Positions 8,094 to 17,764 of a DNA stretch of 58,345 nt are shown here, one piece after another. Numbering within the stretch: the first letter of the stretch is position 1; each line of letters starts with the position of its first letter. The stretch lies in contig CAZOTE010000003.1 of the NCBI GenBank assembly GCA_964582705.1, forward strand, positions 1-58,345. The letters run 5' to 3'. The DNA is from Alkalibacter sp964582705 (GTDB lineage: Bacteria > Bacillota > Clostridia > Eubacteriales > Alkalibacteraceae). The translations under genes and the position numbers were made by a program. The notes under the pieces were generated by a model. The model worked only from the letters and a program-made list of their open reading frames with translations. It ran no database searches and was not told the origin of the DNA.

Positions 8094-9383
8094 TTATTTT
8101 TGAACTGCGTTGTCCAGTAAAAAATCGATTGTTTTCTTTCTCTTCACAGAGTTTGCGAAATATTCCTTCTGATCGTCCGTGATGGTGCTCTTGAATTTTT
8201 CAACATCCATGTTGTACACGGCAGCCTGATCTTCAATTTCCTTGTCTATCTCTTCATCAGTCGCTTCTATGGACTCAGTCTCTGTGATTTTTGTAAGAAC
8301 AAGGTCCCTTGCTATTTTCTTTTTGGAATCTTCTCTTACTTCTTCTATAAGCTTATTCTTGTCCATGTTGGTGTATTTAAAGTAGTCTTCCATATCTATA
8401 CCCTGCATCTTGAGCTGGTATTCAAAATCTTTTAAAGATTTTTCCATCTCTTCCTCAATCATCTGGTCGGGTATTTCAAATTTGGCGCTTTCCACCGCTC
8501 CGTCGACTACTTTTACCTTGGCTGAATCCGCTGCTTCTTTTTCTTTTCTCGCCTTGAACTTGTTTTTAAGGTCTTCTTTCAGTTCGTCCAATGTGTCAAA
8601 TTCGCTAACGTCTTTTGCAAATTCATCGTCAAGCTCCGGCATTTCCTTCACCTTGATGTCATTGACCTTAACATTGAAAACAGCTTCTTTTCCTGCAAAA
8701 TCGTCTGCATGGTAATCTTCAGGGAAAGTGACTTTTACTTCAACTTCGTCACCTTTCTTTGTTCCTACAAGCTGCTCTTCAAATCCAGGTATGAATGTTT
8801 GTGAACCAAGAGTCAGGCTGTGTCCTTCTGCTTTGCCTCCGTCAAATGGGACTCCATCGATGAAACCTTCAAAATCTATTGTTGCCGTGTCTCCGTCTTT
8901 GGCTTCTCCTTCTTCTGAAGATACCATTCTTGAGTTTTGATCTTGCATTTTCGCCAACTCGTCGATAACGTCTTCTTCTGCCGGCTCGTAGCTAAGAGGC
9001 TCTATCTCCTGGCCTTTATACTCTCCAAGCTCTACCTCAGGCATTACCGCTACAGAAACAGTCATCTTAAGACCTTCATCTTCCCCGATAGCATCGATGC
9101 TCTCCATTGACGGTCTGGAAACTGCATCAATCTTGTGCTCTTCCAAAGCTCCCAAGTAAGCCTCAGGAAAGGCTAAATCGATGGCATCTTCATAAAAAAC
9201 GTTTTTTCCATATCTATTTTCGATGATTTTTTGTGGTGCTTTTCCTTTTCTGAACCCGTCAATGTTGAACTTGCCCCTGTTCTTTTGGTATGCTTTGGCA
9301 ACAGCTTTTTTAAAGTCTTCCGAAGAAACCTCTATTTTTATAGTTGCCACATTTTTTTCCATTTTCTCAACACTAGAAACCAT
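8094..9383 (-). CDS. tig: trigger factor
   Basis: Ribosome-bound chaperone with prolyl isomerase activity that meets nascent chains at the exit tunnel. 429 aa, normal length. The N-terminal ribosome-binding signature GFRKGKAP is at 43-50, an FKBP-type PPIase domain spans about 155-240 and the C-terminal helical chaperone arms follow. A TAGGAGG site precedes ATG 9383. First gene of tig-clpP-clpX. Confidence 0.97.
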   Translation of the reverse strand: MVSSVEKMEKNVATIKIEVSSEDFKKAVAKAYQKNRGKFNIDGFRKGKAPQKIIENRYGKNVFYEDAIDLAFPEAYLGALEEHKIDAVSRPSMESIDAIGEDEGLKMTVSVAVMPEVELGEYKGQEIEPLSYEPAEEDVIDELAKMQDQNSRMVSSEEGEAKDGDTATIDFEGFIDGVPFDGGKAEGHSLTLGSQTFIPGFEEQLVGTKKGDEVEVKVTFPEDYHADDFAGKEAVFNVKVNDIKVKEMPELDDEFAKDVSEFDTLDELKEDLKNKFKARKEKEAADSAKVKVVDGAVESAKFEIPDQMIEEEMEKSLKDFEYQLKMQGIDMEDYFKYTNMDKNKLIEEVREDSKKKIARDLVLTKITETESIEATDEEIDKEIEDQAAVYNMDVEKFKSTITDDQKEYFANSVKRKKTIDFLLDNAVQK

Positions 9384-9448
9384 TTATAATCCTCCTAAGA
9401 TTGTATATTTGTATTTTATTGTCTATCCCTAAACACTTTAACCAAAAT

Positions 9449-9478
9449 ATTATACCATAGTCTTTTGCAAAAAATCAA
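9449..9478 (-). promoter_or_regulatory. tig-clpP-clpX promoter
   Basis: Minus strand TTGATT (9473-9478), 18-nt spacer, TATAAT (9449-9454) preceded by TGG, an extended -10. Predicted leader of about 60 nt. Confidence 0.7.
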
Positions 9479-9495
9479 ACATGGCATAATTTAAG

Positions 9496-9981
9496 TCATT
9501 CTTTTGTCAAGTCCTTAATCTTAACCAGATCCTGATTTTCCATGATATCAAACCTGTCGCTTAAATCGCCGGTTTCTACCCATAAATCTCCATAGTTAAA
9601 CCCTAGGTTGTCACCATCTATAAAAGCGCTTATCCGATCACCGTTTTCCATATGGAAGAATACCACTCTGCTTCCTGGTTCGCCATTTATGCCGTATGGC
9701 ATTTTCCCTTTTGATATAGCTTCAGCAAAATCGCGAACTTTATTCTCATCTTCCAGGACTTTTTGTTCTTCAATACTTGAAACAAAGGCCTCTCCTGCAT
9801 ACTTTACATATGTGATTTTAATCGTGTTCTCAATATCCAAGCTGTTAAAAGCCATTCTGCTTGTTATCATAGGATGAAAGATCACTCCTGCTGCAAGCAA
9901 GGCAATAGCAGCTAATATCAGCTTCCATCTAGCTCCTTTTATTTTGTCTTTGATCTTCGGAACAGAAATTCTTTCCTTCAT
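9496..9981 (-). CDS. membrane-anchored protein of unknown function, third gene of the uvrBA unit
   Basis: Not recognised. 161 aa with a basic N-terminus, one membrane segment at about 18-37 (LILAAIALLAAGVIFH), then a roughly 120-residue soluble domain predicted outside the membrane by the positive-inside rule. The soluble part is mixed alpha/beta in character, with ITYVKYAGEAF and VVFFHMENGDRISAFIDGD stretches that look like beta strands. No catalytic motif or cysteine was noticed. It starts 40 nt after the uvrA stop, same strand, with a GGAGG site 10 nt before the ATG and no terminator between, so it probably shares the LexA-controlled uvrBA transcript. Confidence 0.75.
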   Translation of the reverse strand: MKERISVPKIKDKIKGARWKLILAAIALLAAGVIFHPMITSRMAFNSLDIENTIKITYVKYAGEAFVSSIEEQKVLEDENKVRDFAEAISKGKMPYGINGEPGSRVVFFHMENGDRISAFIDGDNLGFNYGDLWVETGDLSDRFDIMENQDLVKIKDLTKE

Positions 9982-10021
9982 TTATCGAGTTCCTCCGTTT
10001 GACTGCTTTTTATAATAAATT

Positions 10022-12838
10022 TTATTTTAACATTTTTTTAAGAAATTGTCCCGTAAATGAAGCTTTTATTTCAGAAACTTTTTCCGGCGTACCTTCAGCG
10101 ATGACAGTCCCGCCTCTAAAGCCTCCTTCCGGGCCTAAGTCAATAACATGATCAGCTACCTTTATCACATCTAGGTTGTGCTCTATCACGACGATTGTAT
10201 TCCCGCTGTCTGCAAGCTTATCCAGTACTTGGATCAGTTTGTCCACATCAGCCATATGAAGTCCTGTGGTTGGCTCGTCTAGTATGTAAAGTGTTTTTCC
10301 GGTGCCTCTCTTGCTCAGTTCCGTTGCCAGTTTGATGCGCTGCGCCTCCCCTCCTGAAAGCTGAGTTGATGGCTGACCCAGTTTGATGTAGCCTAGGCCT
10401 ACATCATGGAGAGTTTGAAGCTTGTTCTTTATCCTCGGGATATTTTCAAAGAAGGAAAGCCCCTCCTCTACAGACATATCCAGTACTTCCGATATGCTTT
10501 TTCCCTTGTACTTGACCTGCATTGTCTCTTTGTTGTATCTTCTGCCCTTGCAAACCTCACAGGGAACGTAGACATCGGGAAGAAACTGCATGTCTATCTT
10601 AATTATTCCATCACCGCTGCAATTCTCACAACGGCCTCCTTTAACATTGAAGCTGAATCTTCCTTTTTTGTAACCTCTTGTCTTGGCTTCAGGCGTCTGA
10701 GCGAATATGTCCCTGATGAAATCAAAAACCCCTGTATAAGTTGCCGGATTCGACCTTGGAGTCCTTCCAATAGGGGACTGATCTATATCTATTATTTTAT
10801 CCACATTCTCGATTCCCTTTATATCCTTATGCTTTCCTACCTTTTGCCATGACCTGTTGATCTTTTGGCTTACCCCCTTGTAAAGTATCTCGTTAATGAG
10901 AGTGCTCTTTCCGGAGCCTGAAACTCCCGTTACTGCTATGAATTTGCCTAAAGGCAGTTTCACATCGATATCCTTAAGGTTGTTTTCTTTTGCTCCGTTG
11001 ATAGTTATAAAAAGACCGTTTCCATCCCTTCTCTCACGGGGAACAGGAATTGCCAGCTCTCCTGAGAGATATTTACCGGTGACTGATCTGGGATTTTCAA
11101 CGATTTCCTTCCAAGTTCCTTCCGCCACTACTTCTCCCCCGTGAACTCCTGCACCGGGACCGATATCCACCACGTGGTCCGCTTCTCTTATAGTGTCTTC
11201 GTCATGTTCGACTACGATCAATGTATTCCCAAGGTTCGTCAGGTTCCTCAGGGTATGAAGGAGCCTTTGATTGTCCCTTTGGTGCAACCCGATGCTTGGC
11301 TCATCTAATACGTATAGAACTCCAACTAGGGCCGAGCCTATCTGGGTGGCAAGCCTTATCCTCTGGGATTCGCCTCCCGAAAGGGTTCCTGCATTCCTTG
11401 CCAGCGTCAGGTAATCAAGGCCTACATCTATTAAAAAGCTTATCCTTGCGTTAATCTCCCTTAATATCTGCTCCGAAATCATCTTCTCCCTGTCATTCAG
11501 CTGGATGCCTTCGAAGAATCTCATCATCTCGCTGATGGACATCTCGGTCAGCTCTATTATGTTCTTATCCTTTACCGTCACAGCCAGGCTGTTATCGTTA
11601 AGCCTTTTACCCTTGCAAACAGAACAAGGCGTCTCTGACATGTACTTTTCGATTTTCCCCCTAATGTACTCTGATGAGGTTTCATTGTACCTTCTTTCCA
11701 TGTTGTTCACTAGGCCTTCAAATATGATTTCCCGCTCTTTCCACCCACCGAAGTAAGAATTAAAGTTGATGTTAATAGGCTCCTCCTCTCCATAAAGGAG
11801 GGCGTCCATGAATTCCGTCGATGCCTTTTCAAGGGGTTCTTCCATGGAAAAACCATATTTATTGGCAATTTGTGCAATTATCGAATTGTAATAGGTACTT
11901 TCATCACTAGCTCCGAAAAAGTTCAGGGCTCCCTTGTTTATAGATATCGACTTATCGGGAATAAGAAGCTCCGGATCTACCTGCTTGTGGCTTCCCAATC
12001 CGTTGCAGTGCATGCACATTCCAAATGGATTATTGAAGGAGAACATCCTTGGTTCAAGCTTGTCTATTGCGATGTTGCAGTCCGGGCATGCGAATTTTTC
12101 GCTGAACTTTATTCTCTTTCCATCGATAATATCTATGAATACCATGCCTTCCGACATCTTCAAGGCGGTCTCGATGGAATCTGAGAGCCTCTTTTCTATG
12201 CCCTCCCTATTCTTAAGCCTGTCCACCACTATTTCTATATTGTGTTTTTTGTTTTTGTCCAGGTTGATTTCTTCTTCGTTAAGTTCGTATACCTCTCCGT
12301 CGATAACCACCCTTACAAATCCATCTCTTTTAATTGCATTTAAAAGCTTTTTATGCTGCCCTTTTTCACCTTGAACTATAGGGGAGAGCACTTGAAACTT
12401 GATCCCTTCTCCCATCGCGGTTATAGCCTCTACCATCTGATCTACTGACTGGGAAGAGATCTCCTTTCCGCATTTGGGACAATGGGGTATGCCTATCCTT
12501 GCATACAACAGCCTGAAGTAATCGTATATCTCGGTAACAGTCCCCACTGTGGATCTGGGGTTTCTATTGGTTGTCTTCTGATCGATGGATATCGCCGGAG
12601 ACAGGCCCTCTATATACTCCACATCAGGCTTGTTCATCTGCCCGAGAAACTGTCTTGCATAGGAAGACAGAGACTCCACGTATCTTCTTTGTCCCTCCGC
12701 ATAAATCGTGTCAAAGGCCAGGGAGGATTTCCCCGACCCGCTCAGCCCCGTAAATACTATGAATTTATCCCTTGGCAGGGTTATATTTATATTTTTCAAG
12801 TTGTGCTCCTTGGCTCCAACTATGTTTATCCTATCCAT
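10022..12838 (-). CDS. uvrA: excinuclease ABC subunit UvrA
   Basis: Damage-recognition ATPase of nucleotide excision repair; it loads UvrB onto lesions. 938 aa, typical. There are two ABC modules: Walker A GLSGSGKSS near the N-terminus with signature LSGGESQR, and GVSGSGKST in the second half with LSGGEAQR. Zinc-finger cysteines are seen in CPKCGKEIS, CPDCNIAID, CSVCKGKR and CEVCKGRR. The ATG directly abuts the uvrB TAA stop, implying translational coupling in a uvrB-uvrA operon under SOS control. Confidence 0.98.
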   Translation of the reverse strand: MDRINIVGAKEHNLKNINITLPRDKFIVFTGLSGSGKSSLAFDTIYAEGQRRYVESLSSYARQFLGQMNKPDVEYIEGLSPAISIDQKTTNRNPRSTVGTVTEIYDYFRLLYARIGIPHCPKCGKEISSQSVDQMVEAITAMGEGIKFQVLSPIVQGEKGQHKKLLNAIKRDGFVRVVIDGEVYELNEEEINLDKNKKHNIEIVVDRLKNREGIEKRLSDSIETALKMSEGMVFIDIIDGKRIKFSEKFACPDCNIAIDKLEPRMFSFNNPFGMCMHCNGLGSHKQVDPELLIPDKSISINKGALNFFGASDESTYYNSIIAQIANKYGFSMEEPLEKASTEFMDALLYGEEEPININFNSYFGGWKEREIIFEGLVNNMERRYNETSSEYIRGKIEKYMSETPCSVCKGKRLNDNSLAVTVKDKNIIELTEMSISEMMRFFEGIQLNDREKMISEQILREINARISFLIDVGLDYLTLARNAGTLSGGESQRIRLATQIGSALVGVLYVLDEPSIGLHQRDNQRLLHTLRNLTNLGNTLIVVEHDEDTIREADHVVDIGPGAGVHGGEVVAEGTWKEIVENPRSVTGKYLSGELAIPVPRERRDGNGLFITINGAKENNLKDIDVKLPLGKFIAVTGVSGSGKSTLINEILYKGVSQKINRSWQKVGKHKDIKGIENVDKIIDIDQSPIGRTPRSNPATYTGVFDFIRDIFAQTPEAKTRGYKKGRFSFNVKGGRCENCSGDGIIKIDMQFLPDVYVPCEVCKGRRYNKETMQVKYKGKSISEVLDMSVEEGLSFFENIPRIKNKLQTLHDVGLGYIKLGQPSTQLSGGEAQRIKLATELSKRGTGKTLYILDEPTTGLHMADVDKLIQVLDKLADSGNTIVVIEHNLDVIKVADHVIDLGPEGGFRGGTVIAEGTPEKVSEIKASFTGQFLKKMLK

Positions 12839-14821
12839 TTATTTCTCCTTTCTTCGGATCTTTTCATTTTGAAGCTTCACTATTTGGTCCCTTATCTTGG
12901 CAGCTTTTTCAAACTCTAGACTCTCTGCCGCCAGCATCATTTCCTCTTGAAGCTCTTCAATGCTTCTATCGCCAAACTCCAACACTTCCTTGGTTGTTTG
13001 ATAAGCGGCCTCGTCTTCTGCAGCTTTTGTAGCCTCTATGACCTCATGAATCTTTTTAACTATCGACATAGGCGTGATGCCATGTTCTTTGTTGTATTCA
13101 CTCTGTATTTTCCTTCTTCTTTCAGTTTCATCTATAGCTTTTCTCATGGATGGCGTGATCTTGTCTCCATACATGAGGACTTTCCCATCCACATTTCTCG
13201 CGGCTCTGCCTATCGTCTGAATCAAAGCCGTTTCTGAGCGCAGGAAACCTTCCTTGTCGGCATCTAAGATTCCTATCAGACCAACTTCCGGAATGTCCAG
13301 ACCTTCCCGCAGAAGGTTAATGCCGATAAGCACATCAAACTCTCCAAGCCTGAGCTGCCTTATAATCTTTATCCTTTCGAGAGTATCTATATCGGAATGA
13401 AGGTACTTAGCCTTTATCCCAACGCTTGTTATGTAATCGGACAAATCCTCAGACATCTTTTTGGTAAGCGTCGTAACAAGCACTCTTTGGCCTTTATCTA
13501 TTTTTGCGTTTATCTCGCTTATAAGGTCGTCTATCTGGTGTTCTGCAGGTCTTACGAAAATTTCCGGATCCACAAGACCGGTGGGTCTTATTATTTGTTC
13601 CACTAGATTTTGGCTCTTTTCGTTTTCATACGGTCCCGGTGTTGCCGTGGTGAATATCATCTGGTTTATCTTTTTTTCAAATTCTTCAAAGTTAAGAGGC
13701 CTGTTGTCTAGAGCCGATGGCAGCCTAAAGCCAAAGTCCACCAGGTTCTGTTTTCTAGATCTATCTCCGGCATACATCCCTCTCACCTGGGGTATCGTTA
13801 CATGTGATTCGTCTACTATCAGCAAAAAATCCTCCGGAAAATAATCGATCAAAGTAAATGGGGGACTCCCCGGCGGCAGACCGGTTATGTGCCTGGAGTA
13901 GTTTTCTATTCCGTTGCAAAAACCCATCTCTTTTAGCATCTCCATGTCATAGTTGGTCCTTTGCAAGATCCTTTGGGCTTCCACCAACTTGTTCTCTTCT
14001 ATCAGCTGGTCGTACCTATCGTTTAATTCCTTTCTTATAGAGTCAATCGCTCTCTTTAAGTTATCCTCCGTAGTCGCATAGTGGGAGGCGGGAAATATAG
14101 ATATGTGGCTTCTTGTACCTTTTATCTCACCTGTTATTACGTCGATTTCGCTTATCCTGTCTATCTCGTCTCCAAAAAACTCTATGCGAACCGCTTGATC
14201 GCTGGATGCAGCAGGAAATATCTCAAGGATGTCTCCCCTGACCCTGAACGTTCCCCTGGTAAAGCTTATGTCGTTTCTGGCGTACTGAATATCCACCAGC
14301 TTTCTGATAATCTCATCTCTATCCTTTTCCATTCCCGGTCTTAGCGAAACCACCAGATCTTCGTAATCGATAGGGCTTCCAAGTCCATATATGCAGGACA
14401 CGCTGGCTACTATGATCACATCCTTGCGCTCGAAAAGGGCCGCCGTGGCAGAGTGGCGCAGTTTGTCTATCTCATCATTAACGGACGAATCCTTCTCAAT
14501 GTACAGATCCGATTGGGGAACGTAGGCTTCGGGCTGGTAATAATCGTAGTAGCTAACGAAATACTCTACCGAATTATCCTGAAAAAACGTCTTGAACTCG
14601 CTATATAGCTGAGCTGCCAAGGTTTTATTGTGAGCCAGTATTAGCGTTGGCTTTTGCACCTGCTCAATTACCTTTGCCATGGTGTAGGTCTTTCCGGAAC
14701 CAGTTACGCCCAGGAGAGTCTGGTAACGTAAATTTTCATTTATGCCACGGCTAAGTTTTTCTATCGCCTTTATCTGGTCTCCTCTGGGCTCAAATTCTGA
14801 GGTCACCTTGAATTCATTCAT
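12839..14821 (-). CDS. uvrB: excinuclease ABC subunit UvrB
   Basis: Helicase-like damage verifier that makes the pre-incision complex with UvrC. 660 aa from the chosen start. Walker A GVTGSGKT, the beta-hairpin with YYDYYQPEAYVP, helicase motifs DESHVT and QTIGRAARN, and the C-terminal UVR domain (AAESLEFEKAAKIRDQI) are all present. The frame runs open to TTG 14851, but CAGGTGA sits about 6 nt before ATG 14821 and the upstream TTG would lie on the LexA box, so 14821 is used. Confidence 0.97.
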   Translation of the reverse strand: MNEFKVTSEFEPRGDQIKAIEKLSRGINENLRYQTLLGVTGSGKTYTMAKVIEQVQKPTLILAHNKTLAAQLYSEFKTFFQDNSVEYFVSYYDYYQPEAYVPQSDLYIEKDSSVNDEIDKLRHSATAALFERKDVIIVASVSCIYGLGSPIDYEDLVVSLRPGMEKDRDEIIRKLVDIQYARNDISFTRGTFRVRGDILEIFPAASSDQAVRIEFFGDEIDRISEIDVITGEIKGTRSHISIFPASHYATTEDNLKRAIDSIRKELNDRYDQLIEENKLVEAQRILQRTNYDMEMLKEMGFCNGIENYSRHITGLPPGSPPFTLIDYFPEDFLLIVDESHVTIPQVRGMYAGDRSRKQNLVDFGFRLPSALDNRPLNFEEFEKKINQMIFTTATPGPYENEKSQNLVEQIIRPTGLVDPEIFVRPAEHQIDDLISEINAKIDKGQRVLVTTLTKKMSEDLSDYITSVGIKAKYLHSDIDTLERIKIIRQLRLGEFDVLIGINLLREGLDIPEVGLIGILDADKEGFLRSETALIQTIGRAARNVDGKVLMYGDKITPSMRKAIDETERRRKIQSEYNKEHGITPMSIVKKIHEVIEATKAAEDEAAYQTTKEVLEFGDRSIEELQEEMMLAAESLEFEKAAKIRDQIVKLQNEKIRRKEK

Positions 14822-14849
14822 ATCATTCACCTGTTTCTTTTGTTTTAGC

Positions 14850-14863
14850 AAAACGTATGTTCG
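14850..14863 (-). promoter_or_regulatory. LexA (DinR) SOS box of uvrBA
   Basis: Minus strand CGAACATACGTTTT matches the Gram-positive CGAAC-N4-GTTCG box in all but the last two positions. It begins 6 bp downstream of the -10, over the expected transcription start, a classical repressor position. Confidence 0.75.
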
Positions 14864-14868
14864 GTTAG

Positions 14869-14897
14869 ATTATACATCAACATACGTGAAATATCAA
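14869..14897 (-). promoter_or_regulatory. uvrBA promoter
   Basis: Minus strand TTGATA (14892-14897), 17-nt spacer, TATAAT (14869-14874). The spacer holds a second AACATACG-like half site on the opposite strand, which may be a degenerate LexA contact. Confidence 0.75.
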
Positions 14898-14932
14898 TTT
14901 TAATGATACCCCAAAATCCTTAATAGAAGCAT

Positions 14933-14964
14933 AAAAAAAAGCCCCAACCTAATTAAAGGTTGGG
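14933..14964 (-). terminator. intrinsic terminator after the first mcp gene
   Basis: Perfect 8-bp stem CCCAACCT/AGGTTGGG (14943-14950 with 14957-14964) followed on the minus strand by eight T. Six bp past the mcp stop. Confidence 0.88.
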
Positions 14965-14970
14965 ATGGAT

Positions 14971-16983
14971 TCATATCTTGAATTTTTTTACCAATTCTCG
15001 CAGCTTTATCGCCAAGTCGCCTAATTTTTCGCTTGAAGATGCAACTTCTTGAACCGAGGCCGATTGCTCCTCTGTTGATGCAGAAACTTCCTGAGTAGCT
15101 GCGGCATTTTCCTCTGATATTGCAGACAGGGTCTGCATGACTTCCAATAGTTCGTTTTTCTTCTGATCCATGTATCGCACCGATTCTGTGGATTTGTGGA
15201 TTATCCCTTTGATTTCTTCCACTTTTACCGCGATCCCCTCGAACTTATCCTGAGTATCCTCCACTTTCAATGATTGCTCTTCCATCGCAATCAATACATT
15301 GTCCATGGTTTCAACTGCTTCCTTGGAGTTTGATTGAAGATTTTTTACCACATCGTCAATTTCTTTTACAGACACTGACGATTGTTCAGCCAGTTTTCGG
15401 ATTTCTTCTGCCACTACTGCAAATCCTTTACCTGCTTCTCCAGCTCTTGCAGCTTCAATGGCAGCATTTAATGCCAAGAGATTTGTCTGTCCAGCTATGC
15501 TGTCAATTATTTGGGTGGCTGCGTTAATCTTCTCGGCTCTATCATTGGTTTCATCTATAAGCCTTGATACGGCTTCCATGGCCTCGTTGCTTTCAAAAGA
15601 CTTGACCCTCAGCTGTCCCATGGTTATTTCACCCCGATTTTTAAGGTCCCCAAGGTCTTGTATCTTTTCGTTTATCATCAGCTTATCTTCAAGGTCTTCT
15701 TTTATTATTTCTCCAAGCTCATTTGCCACAAAAGACCCTTTTTCTACATCGACAGCCTGCTCACTTGCGCCTCTAGCTATGTCCTCTACAGTTTTTGCCA
15801 CCTCGTCAGATGCTGAAGCAGATTGCCTACTGGTATCTGAAAGTCTCATTGCCGATTCCTCGACGCTTTCAGATACTTTAGCTGTATCATATATCAATTG
15901 GGAAAAATTTTCTTTAAGTTTAAGCAATGATGAAGCTATGACTCCTAACTCATCCCTGTTGTCTTTGTATCTTTTGGATGCCTCTCCAATAGAATCAGTC
16001 AAATCGTAATTCGCGATTTTATCTATTTCCTCCGACAATTCAATTATCGGTTTTGCTATCCTTCCACTAAAGATATATGTTAGGGCTACGCCCGCAAGCA
16101 GTATCAAACCCGCTGCCGCCAATAGCCTGTTTCTCAAATTGGAGACTCCCTGTAAGACTTCACTGGCTTGAATCGCTACTACCACAAACCAATCTGTACC
16201 CTCCACCGGAGTAAATGCCACTAATCTTCTCGTGCCTTCGAACATATACTCTCCAAATCCATATTCACCTGCAAGTATTCTGTTTTCAAGCAACTCGGCC
16301 AGCTCCTTCTGTTCTGGATCTGCCTTTGAGCTTTCCAAAAGATTTAGCTGATTCGTTACGAAATCCATATTTGGATGAGCCATTATGACGCCATCTTTGT
16401 TTAGGATGTATGAGTATCCCGTTTCACCGTACTCAAACCCTGATATTATGGCATTGAGGCTTTCCTGGTCTCTGACTCCGTACAACACATTTTTTATCTC
16501 CCCGCTGCTTCTTACCGGAACCGCAACTATCATGGTAGGCATCCCCGTAACTCTGCTTATCAACACGTCAGATACTACAGACTCTCCGGCAATCGCCTTT
16601 TGAAAATAATCCCTGTCCCCCACATCGGTTTTATCGGCTCCTTCATTAAATCTTACCGCATTTCCCACGCCATCAGTCAGAGCAAAAGACTCAAAGCCCA
16701 ACTTGTGAGCCTCTTCCAGCAAAACATCGACTTTTTCCTCCCAAGGCGTTTCATCCAAGATTATGCGCCTATTTGCTATTGCTTCCATAAAAGATAGCTG
16801 TTGATCCATACGGGCCCTGACTACCTTCTGAGTTTCTAAAACTGAAGTGGATAGCCCCGTCTGCGCTTCACTCATAAGAAAATCTGATGATGTGATTACC
16901 GATATTGCCGCCAATCCCATACTTGATGCAATCAATATCAGACCGAAAATGATTACCATCTTTGTTTTGATCGACTTTTTCAT
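14971..16983 (-). CDS. methyl-accepting chemotaxis protein, dCache type
   Basis: Transmembrane chemoreceptor that signals to CheA/CheW. 670 aa from ATG 16983, which has AAGGAGG 5 nt upstream; the frame extends 7 codons further without a better site. TM1 is at about 8-30, followed by an extracellular double-Cache region (about 40-280; typical strings DRDYFQKAIAGE and GYSYILNKDGVIMAHP), TM2 at about 288-310, HAMP (about 312-370), and the coiled-coil signalling domain. The hairpin tip is a variant of the conserved block around QTNLLALNAAIEAARAGE. The ligand cannot be told from sequence, although dCache domains often bind amino acids or other small molecules. A sigma-28-like promoter lies upstream. 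Confidence 0.94.
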   Translation of the reverse strand: MKKSIKTKMVIIFGLILIASSMGLAAISVITSSDFLMSEAQTGLSTSVLETQKVVRARMDQQLSFMEAIANRRIILDETPWEEKVDVLLEEAHKLGFESFALTDGVGNAVRFNEGADKTDVGDRDYFQKAIAGESVVSDVLISRVTGMPTMIVAVPVRSSGEIKNVLYGVRDQESLNAIISGFEYGETGYSYILNKDGVIMAHPNMDFVTNQLNLLESSKADPEQKELAELLENRILAGEYGFGEYMFEGTRRLVAFTPVEGTDWFVVVAIQASEVLQGVSNLRNRLLAAAGLILLAGVALTYIFSGRIAKPIIELSEEIDKIANYDLTDSIGEASKRYKDNRDELGVIASSLLKLKENFSQLIYDTAKVSESVEESAMRLSDTSRQSASASDEVAKTVEDIARGASEQAVDVEKGSFVANELGEIIKEDLEDKLMINEKIQDLGDLKNRGEITMGQLRVKSFESNEAMEAVSRLIDETNDRAEKINAATQIIDSIAGQTNLLALNAAIEAARAGEAGKGFAVVAEEIRKLAEQSSVSVKEIDDVVKNLQSNSKEAVETMDNVLIAMEEQSLKVEDTQDKFEGIAVKVEEIKGIIHKSTESVRYMDQKKNELLEVMQTLSAISEENAAATQEVSASTEEQSASVQEVASSSEKLGDLAIKLRELVKKFKI

Positions 16984-17029
16984 TATGTCCTCCTTCGGCT
17001 TCACGCCATTTATAAACTTGTATAGTATA

Positions 17030-17055
17030 TTATCGGCGTATTAAATAATAATTTA
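17030..17055 (-). promoter_or_regulatory. sigma-28 (SigD)-like promoter of the first mcp gene
   Basis: Minus strand TAAA (17052-17055), 14-nt spacer, GCCGATAA (17030-17037). The -10 is identical to the flagellar sigma-28 consensus; the spacing is one base shorter than the most common value. Confidence 0.7.
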
Positions 17056-17106
17056 AGCTTGACCAAAAAATATTTTAAGCTTCCTTTAATATTCTTTTCC
17101 AGACAT

Positions 17107-17133
17107 AAAAAAAGAAGCACCCTGGGATGCTTC
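17107..17133 (-). terminator. intrinsic terminator after recR
   Basis: 20-nt hairpin (17114-17133; arms GAAGCA and TGCTTC, extended by a G-T/C-G core) followed by seven T on the minus strand, 10 bp past the recR stop. Confidence 0.85.
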
Positions 17134-17142
17134 GGAGTAAAT

Positions 17143-17742
17143 CTAAATTTCATGTCGTCCTTCAAGGGATTTTGCCAAGGTAACTTCGTCTGCATACTCA
17201 AGATCTCCACCTACGGGAATTCCGTGGGCGATTCTGGTTACCTTTATTCCCGAAGGCTTGATCAGCTTTGAGATGTACATGGCAGTGGCCTCCCCTTCGA
17301 TAGTCGGGTTCGTGGCTATTATCACCTCTTCAACATCTTCCTTTTGAAGCCTCAGGATAAGCTCCTTAATCCTTATATCGTTGGGACCTATTCCGTCCAT
17401 AGGAGATATAGCCCCCTGGAGAACGTGGTATTTCCCTCTGTAATCCCTCGTCTTCTCAATAGCGATTATGTCCTTTGGCTCCTGGACCACACAGATCATC
17501 TTCGGGTCCCTTTTGGGGTCCCTACATATCCTGCATGGATCCTCATCTGTTATATTAAAGCAAACAGAGCAGTATCTAATCTTGTTTTTCGCCTCAATAA
17601 TAGCATTAGCCAATGCCTCAGACTCCTGTTTGGGTACTTTCAACAGGTGCATCGCCAGCCTTTGAGCTGTTTTGTTGCCGATACCCGGCAACCTCGCCAG
17701 CTCATTTATGAGCTTGGACAGGGAATCTGAATAATAGTCCAT
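17143..17742 (-). CDS. recR: recombination mediator RecR
   Basis: Works with RecF/RecO to load RecA at single-strand gaps. 199 aa, family length. A helix-hairpin-helix is at the N-terminus (LARLPGIGNKTAQRLA), a zinc finger has CSVCFNITDEDPCRIC (near 57-72) and a Toprim domain begins near VVQEPKDIIAIE with the EEVIIATNPTIEGEATA block. It lies 22 nt behind ybaB in the dnaX-ybaB-recR operon and ends in a strong terminator. Confidence 0.98.
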   Translation of the reverse strand: MDYYSDSLSKLINELARLPGIGNKTAQRLAMHLLKVPKQESEALANAIIEAKNKIRYCSVCFNITDEDPCRICRDPKRDPKMICVVQEPKDIIAIEKTRDYRGKYHVLQGAISPMDGIGPNDIRIKELILRLQKEDVEEVIIATNPTIEGEATAMYISKLIKPSGIKVTRIAHGIPVGGDLEYADEVTLAKSLEGRHEI

Positions 17743-17764
17743 ATCGCACCTCTGTCATGTGGAT

